From Magnaporthiopsis rhizophila (Eukaryota; Ascomycota; Sordariomycetes; Magnaporthales; Magnaporthaceae), in the NCBI GenBank assembly GCA_003049465.1, contig PYSS01000074.1, positions 1 through 64,000 on the forward strand: a stretch of 64,000 bases of DNA, read 5' to 3'. A model generated the notes under the pieces. It saw only the letters and a list, made by a program, of their open reading frames with translations. It ran no database searches and was not told the origin of the DNA. Numbering within the stretch: the stretch's first letter is position 1; each line of letters starts with the position of its first letter. The position numbers were made by a program, and so were the translations under genes. Of the stretch, positions 59,165-64,000 are shown piece by piece.

Positions 59165-61190
59165 TATATTTGCTTCTCCGATTGGTATTATCCTATCATC
59201 GCCATTTAAAAGGTGCTAAGCTCATTTTGAAAAAAAAAAAGAAAAATATAAGGATAATATTAAATAATTTATCAAATCCAGGCTAAAGCTGGGCAATTTA
59301 GGCAAAACCGCCAGGGCCGTTACACTCCGAGACAAAATTCGGAACAAATTGTCGGGCATTTTCCTCTGGGTCGTTTTAATCATCGATATCCTTAACCAGA
59401 AATATTTTTAATAATACCGCCTTTATTAGTACCTCCATTAACAATTTTTGCAAATATTTCCAGGATACACCGCCTGGGCTTTATAAGCTATTTGAAATAA
59501 TTTTTGCGTGGGATGGCAATAATTTCAACCAGTTGCACTCTTATTTAAATAGGTTCTATTTGCCACCCATCCCTCTAAACCGCCCCAACCATATTTTGAT
59601 ATCCAATTTAATATTAATAAAAATAACTGTTGGTAGGAGTGGGTACTCCTGTTTGACGGCTCGGAGCTCTCCAAAAGGGGTGAACAACGGTCTCTATGAT
59701 CTGGGGAAAGTCCTATTATTGTGCATAAGGAGGAAGGAATCTATCTGCCTAAGGTAGGGCACAGGACTGCCCTTTTGTAGCGTGGAGGCGATCGCCCAAA
59801 GGGCGATCCGCCGCTCTAGCCGCACAGGCCGGTTGGCCCGTGCGGGATCCAAAGGGGCCCAGAGGGTCCCTCCACTCCGTCCTCCTTTCCGGATCGCACG
59901 CGCACAGAAATGCCTATTCCAACAATAACTCAAATTATTAGGATTATAAGGATATTAAAAAGGAACAATTTAGGGCATTTATTAAATCCTCCTCCAAAGG
60001 GATGGCTCAGGTTACGCATAATAAGACCTCTGAAATCCAGTTTATCCATAAATCTATCCGTAACTTCTTATTGGGCAAATACGGGGAACAATGGTCCCGG
60101 GCTTCTAGGAACATTATAGGACACAGCCACGATATCCTCAAAAATTATTGCCTCGCTTAGTTAACCTTTTTCTCCGTTAAATAATTAATACCCCAAATAA
60201 GCTACCGAAGGATGCGGAAGCAGCAAGGTCGATAAAAAAGGCCCTGCAGCACAACTTTCCGTTCCTCGAATACGCGGTTTCCAACATCCTCCGCCATACC
60301 AACCGCGCTCAGCAGCACAGCATAAAACAACAGAAGCTCTTAAATAACTTTCCACTCCCAAAATGGGCCATGCTCAACAACGCCCTTAAAAGGCACGCCG
60401 TTCGGCGATACACCAAATCGGTCGGCCTTCCTTACATTCTTGCCGAGAAGAGCCTGACGCACCTTATTGATATCCATCCCGAACCGGGAGCCTTCTTTCC
60501 CATTGAAGACGAACGCTATGGCCCGCCAGTGTTCGCCGCGCTTGCCACGAGAAGTCACGATGCAGCCGAGGCAATTCTGCGGGGCATTCAGCAGACACCC
60601 CAGTGCCTCCAGTGCCTACCCCCATCACTCCAGGACCTAGCGGCACTGTGTCACCAAAACAAAGGTCCAAATGGCCAGTTCTCACCCCAAATGGTCTACT
60701 CACGACGGAGAACCTTCCTATACTATTTTCATGCAGGCCCAAAGAGCCACGATGCAATAGTCCTGGCGTATATCATCTCGGGCCAGGTGGAAACCGACGT
60801 ATCATTGCTATCTTGGGCGGCGGAACACGGCTACGACAAGGTCATCCAGCTTCTCCTGGAGACGCGGGTCGGTGTTACCGCAAGAGATCATCGAGGCCAG
60901 CTGTTGTTCTGGTGGCGGCTGGAAGTGGCTTCCAAACCACCGTGCAACTGATGCTCGGCATGGGCAAGGTTGATATCGATTCAAAAGGTGCCGACGGCCA
61001 GACGCCGCTAATGAGGGCAGCTGTGGGAGGCTACCAAGTCGTTGTACAATTGCTGCTGGATACGGGCAGGGTTGATGTGGGATCAAAAGATAACACTGGT
61101 CGAACGGCTTTATCATTGGCATCCAGTTATGGCCACCAAGGGGTGGTACGGCTGTTGCAGAAATACGCAGACAAGGACCCCAAAGGCTGA
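59165..61190 (+). pseudogene. 3' half of the NLR gene: NACHT end, linker and ankyrin repeats
   Basis: Continues the gene broken at 20630. Joining 20630 to 59165 reads R-I-S-L-Y-I-C-F-S-D-W-Y-Y-P in frame, the usual segment after Walker B in fungal NACHT proteins. It continues with SGIFLWVVLIIDIL (about 59350-59390), a VLFATHPSKPPQPYFDIQF segment, then a MITE (59629-59923). After it come FIKSSSKGMAQVTHNK, IQFIHKSIRNFLLGKYGEQW and PFLEYAVSNIL. From about 60370 the frame is open: RRYTKSVGLPYILAEKSLTH, a first ankyrin unit (LLSWAAEHGYDKVIQLLLET), a frameshift near 60900-60950, then VQLMLGMGKVDIDSK, GQTPLMRAAVGGYQVVVQLL and GRTALSLASSYGHQGVVRLL. Stop at 61188-61190. Stops cluster near P2 and thin out rightward. 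Confidence 0.85.
59629..59923. mobile_element. 295-bp MITE-like insertion in the NLR
   Basis: GC-rich insert in AT-shifted coding sequence, flanked by the 7-bp direct repeat AATAACT (59622-59628, 59924-59930). The ends are GTTGG and CCAAC. Removing it and one repeat joins NINKNN and SNY in the NLR frame. Internally GGATCGCCC/GGGCGATCC-type arms around 59785-59810 can form a hairpin. No coding capacity. TSD length suggests a non-autonomous DNA element, possibly hAT-like (usually 8 bp) or another superfamily; I cannot assign it. Confidence 0.65.
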
Positions 61191-62533
61191 AAATCCCAAG
61201 CGGGTTGGAATTTGGGCCAGCGCCTGCCGGAGATGGTGCCAGGAAGCCAGTGTCGTGTCGCCATGAGTTGTGTGAGCACCAGGCCGTGTGCGTTGGGAAG
61301 TGGAGGAGCCACGGGGGGGAGCACTGAAGAATGGAGTCGATTTCTGGTGGTTTAGAACGCCTGTCACACGAAGCAACGCAGCTCCCAGTCCTAACTCGCA
61401 CGTTTTCGAGGCTGATATCAACACGCTCCATCCTCCGTAATAAGCAGTAAGTACACAACGAGGACACCCACAATGGCCAGGCGTCACGCGGCCTGGCCCT
61501 TAAAGGAGAAGTCCGTCGAGGAGGTGCAAAACCCGGTCCAAGACCTGTCCAGCGCCAGAATTTCTGGCGTCCTGCTTTCTTAGCCAGAAGCCACAACCGT
61601 GGTAGCAACGCACTGCCGGAACTGCGTATTCACCCATGCGACAAGCTCGCGGCAACACAGCCAAAAGCGCGTATGAGGGCACCAAGTCCGATGGCGCTAC
61701 CAGTGTAATAATCTCGACCAACGTCCCCATGCTGCAGATAAAGCACGCCCGAGGCAGCCGCTACGCTACACCGGTGGGCGGCAGCTCCTCTGATCTCCGC
61801 CATGTCCTGGGTTTTCGCACTCGGCCTCGTCCTGCGTCCACAAAGATGCTCTCTTTCTTGAAACCTTGGGAAAATCCACTCCTGTGGCCAGATACTACTG
61901 CCGGTCTGCTGGGACGCGGAGAGATCGAAAAGCGGGCACGGGGTTGTCGTCAGTAGCGAGCATGGAGGGCACGGGCGCAGAGTCGTGGTCGCCGAGAGGA
62001 CGGGTGGCGCTTGCAGCCGAAAAGGTAGGCATCGCATCAAGGGATCAGAGGGACAATGCTTTTCTATTTCCTGTATTCTTTTTTATGTCTTTGACGCTCG
62101 AACATTGAGGGAAGACGGCCGCCGGTTGCAAATCCAGAGTCCTCGTTTTTAGGCAGGTCGTTGATGATAAGACAGCTGGTGTGGCTTCGACCATTTTGTC
62201 GTCTGGCTGCTTCGACGTATGAGATATGGAACATCACTGGCTCAACCAAGTGAAAGCAAAAAGAAATACCGTATAATTCAGTGGCTACGGCCCTATATGC
62301 TTATCCTCTCCATCGCGTCCAAATGCCCTAAACCCCGGGGATTCTACTCACTATCGCACTGTAGCCTCCTAGTGACCCGCACCAGGATGTTAAAACATGC
62401 CTTATTAAACTGGCAAAGCTGGGGCAAGCGCTTTTTGTTTTGAACTTTTTTTTTCCTGTCGTATAACTTATTACGATAAAAGCATACGGGGCTACCGGCG
62501 GGTATCGGCGTAGTAGAGGTACCTGGGGCGGGT
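61191..62533. other. Intergenic GC-rich segment, no assignable gene
   Basis: Lies between the NLR stop and the convergent CVNH-like gene, and must contain both 3' UTRs. Overlapping frames exist on both strands (minus 61630-62040, 136 codons; plus 61636-61956, 106 codons) with no recognisable motif and Arg/Ser/Pro-rich low-complexity content, typical of GC-rich shadow frames. Nothing else seen. Confidence 0.4.
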
Positions 62534-63727
62534 TCACATGTACTGAGGCTTTACCACGGGATAGTTATGGGTCATGTGGTGGCCCGCAATCCGCCCCTCC
62601 ATGCAGGTCGGGTAGAAGTGCATGGGGTTGAAGAAGAAGTGTTCTAGGCCAGGGGCAAGATGGTTTGATGTCAGCAGAGAGCAGAGAAGATACTCAAAAT
62701 CGCGGGGGGAGACACAGGAAAAAGGCATCATGTACTCACCACCGATCATGGCCGAGGTCACAAAGTCAGGCCAGGCGGCGGTGGCGCTGGGTCGGCAGTT
62801 GCAGTTCAGGGTGTTCGCCGGGGATCCCGACAGGGTCGTGTTCCAGAGCGAGCAGTCCCTGTAGTTGTCGAAAGCGGTGCTGGAGCTGAGAGAGAGAAAA
62901 AAAAAAGAAAAGGTTAGCATCCTGGAGTATGGAGTCTGAAAAAACATTGGAGTGGGTGGATGGGGGTAGTCGGGGCGCCCTACAACAACATCCGACGAAG
63001 GTGTGCCGTATCGTCCTTCGGGGGGTTCGCGTTTTCGTCGACGCCGATGCATTTGTTCATGTCTACGGCGACCTTTGTGAACTCGGTCTGCGTGAGGTTG
63101 GTGGGGCAGTCGGCGGTGAGGGTGCCGGGCACGTCGACCGAGAGCCTCATGTCCCTGCAGGCCCAGGGCAGGGGAATCAGGCCCTCGTTTTTCTCACCGT
63201 CGTTGAAGCAGCGGAGGGTGTTGTCGACCACGGTGAACCTGCCGGTGATGTCGAGCTTGCCTGGGGTCCCGCCGCAGTCGTACGCCCACTCGACCGAATT
63301 GGTCGTGTTGCTAAACTTGCAGCTGATGCGCCCATGCCTCTGTTGGGGGGTTGAAGGACGAAGAAAGGTTAGCAAATAGCGCTAGAGAGCAGACTAAGCT
63401 GTAATTAAGAAAGGCAGATGGATAGGTAGAGACTTACCGGTGGCGAAACTGAGCCACGCCTCCATTGTTGACGATGCAGAGATCCAGGTCGAGCATGAAC
63501 CGCATGTACATGACGGGGCTTCCCGCCGGCGTCTTGACCGGGCAGTGTGCTTCCAAGATCGACTTGCCCGGGGTGCTGGCGCTGACGCCGATGTATTTGC
63601 ATCCTGCATATAGCAGGTCGGTCGCCGGCGCGGGCGGCGGAGTCAAGGCTGCCGGGATGGCGATCCCGATGGTGGACGTGGTGTTTGTTGCGGCCTCCTC
63701 CCGGAGCCGCAAAGGCTGCCCCTCTGC
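62534..63727 (-). CDS. Probable secreted CVNH (cyanovirin-N-like) repeat protein, 5' exon missing
   Basis: Four exons on the minus strand: 63727-63438, 63337-62984, 62885-62740, 62643-62534. The introns are 100, 98 and 96 bp, with donors GTAAGT, GTAGGG and GTGAGT. All phases join (2+1, 2+1, 1+2) and the stop is TGA at 62536-62534. Residues show tandem Cys-paired beta modules: GCKYIGVSASTPGKSILEAH...LDLDLCIVNNGG, then SCKFSNTT...YDCGG and LRCFN, then ACRDMRLSVD...LTADCPTNL...DMNKCIGVDENA, then NYRDCSLWNTTLSGSPANTL. The C-x-L-x-L-x-C plus D/N-L-N-x-C-I-x-N/D pattern is that of fungal CVNH lectins. The first exon begins in phase 0 right after a TTTGTCCAG acceptor, so a signal-peptide exon should lie upstream. 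CVNH proteins bind high-mannose glycans; the ligand here is unknown. Confidence 0.68.
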
Positions 63728-64000
63728 CTGGACAAAGAACGATCAGCAGCGTGACTGAAAGCAAAGAAGGCTGACTAGATATTGTGAATTAGCCAAGAAA
63801 CAACATTGCTTGTTGGGCGTTATGGGCGAGGCCGGCCCTGTATATCATTCATGAGACTTGGACTTGAAGATAGGGGCATTCCCGATATGAGATGGACAGG
63901 AAGACGAAAAGGTATCATTGAGGAAAAGATTGCATCGCTCTCTATTCGACCATAAACCCACCACCCATATCGTCGTCGTCGCCGTAGTCGTTGTGAGCCA
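63728..64000 (-). other. Upstream intron/5' region of the CVNH-like gene
   Basis: The acceptor TTTGTCCAG at 63736-63728 implies an intron here. I could not find a convincing start exon: ATG codons near 63915 (minus) open a 30-codon frame with no donor. The signal-peptide exon is either short and unrecognised or beyond the window end. A CGT/CGA trinucleotide run lies at 63970-63988. Confidence 0.4.

Noticed and set aside
59629..59923. tRNA or rRNA gene in the GC-rich insert
   Set aside because: No cloverleaf with conserved T-loop (GGTTCRA) or recognised rRNA segment was seen. Flanking direct repeats point to a transposed insert.
61630..62040. 136-codon minus ORF right of the NLR
   Set aside because: GC-rich low-complexity content with an equally open frame on the opposite strand and no recognised motif; not enough to call a gene.
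63405..63764. 119-codon minus ORF starting with a signal-like MLSVTLLIVLC
   Set aside because: Downstream it runs in the wrong frame over the CVNH exon and yields Arg/His-rich sequence. The start codon is not ATG. The spliced frame beginning at 63727 fits the protein family and intron phases.

Overview
This window is from a filamentous ascomycete (Pezizomycotina) with a two-speed genome. About 55 kb of very AT-rich sequence is made of repeats that look destroyed by RIP (repeat-induced point mutation: dense C-to-T and G-to-A changes). It abuts GC-balanced sequence holding genes with short fungal introns. I cannot name the species from sequence alone.

Layout. Two inverted copies of a ~1.9-kb pogo/Fot1-like DNA transposon frame the repeats: P1 (left edge to 16782, minus) and P2 (20631-59162, plus). 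Each has been split by Ty3/Gypsy chromodomain LTR retrotransposons. Following TG...CA ends and 5-bp target-site duplications (TSDs), I resolved the stack. P1 holds E1 (1597-16545, minus), which holds E2 (4487-11938, plus). P2 holds E3 (20991-42681, plus), which holds E4 (24151-31308, plus) and E5 (33058-40356, minus). P2 also holds a solo LTR, E7 (43257-50982), split by E6 (43320-50583, minus), and E8 (51705-58948, minus). E1, E8 and E7 share one U5 subtype; E2-E6 share another. All gag-pol copies are dead. In all seven the reverse transcriptase YLDD reads YLNN.

Genes. Between P1 and P2 lies a GC-richer 3.8-kb island. It carries the 5' half of a fungal NLR (alpha/beta-hydrolase, then NACHT). 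The 3' half (end of NACHT, linker, ankyrin repeats) lies at 59165-61190, beyond P2. Removing P2 plus one TA restores the reading frame at the junction, so one TA insertion later grew into a 38.5-kb interruption. A 295-bp MITE-like element with a 7-bp TSD splits the 3' half again. The NLR shows RIP-like decay that is strongest next to P2. At the right edge a spliced minus-strand gene encodes a probable secreted protein with cyanovirin-N-like (CVNH) repeats; its 5' exon is not resolved.

Most unusual signals: (i) every full-length retrotransposon carries a second ORF antisense to gag-pol between the chromodomain and the 3' LTR, open for 231 codons in E3; (ii) the LTR ends are conserved but the U3 core is swapped between unrelated modules built on inverted or tandem repeats; (iii) the frame-restoring 38.5-kb nested insertion in an innate-immunity-type gene.
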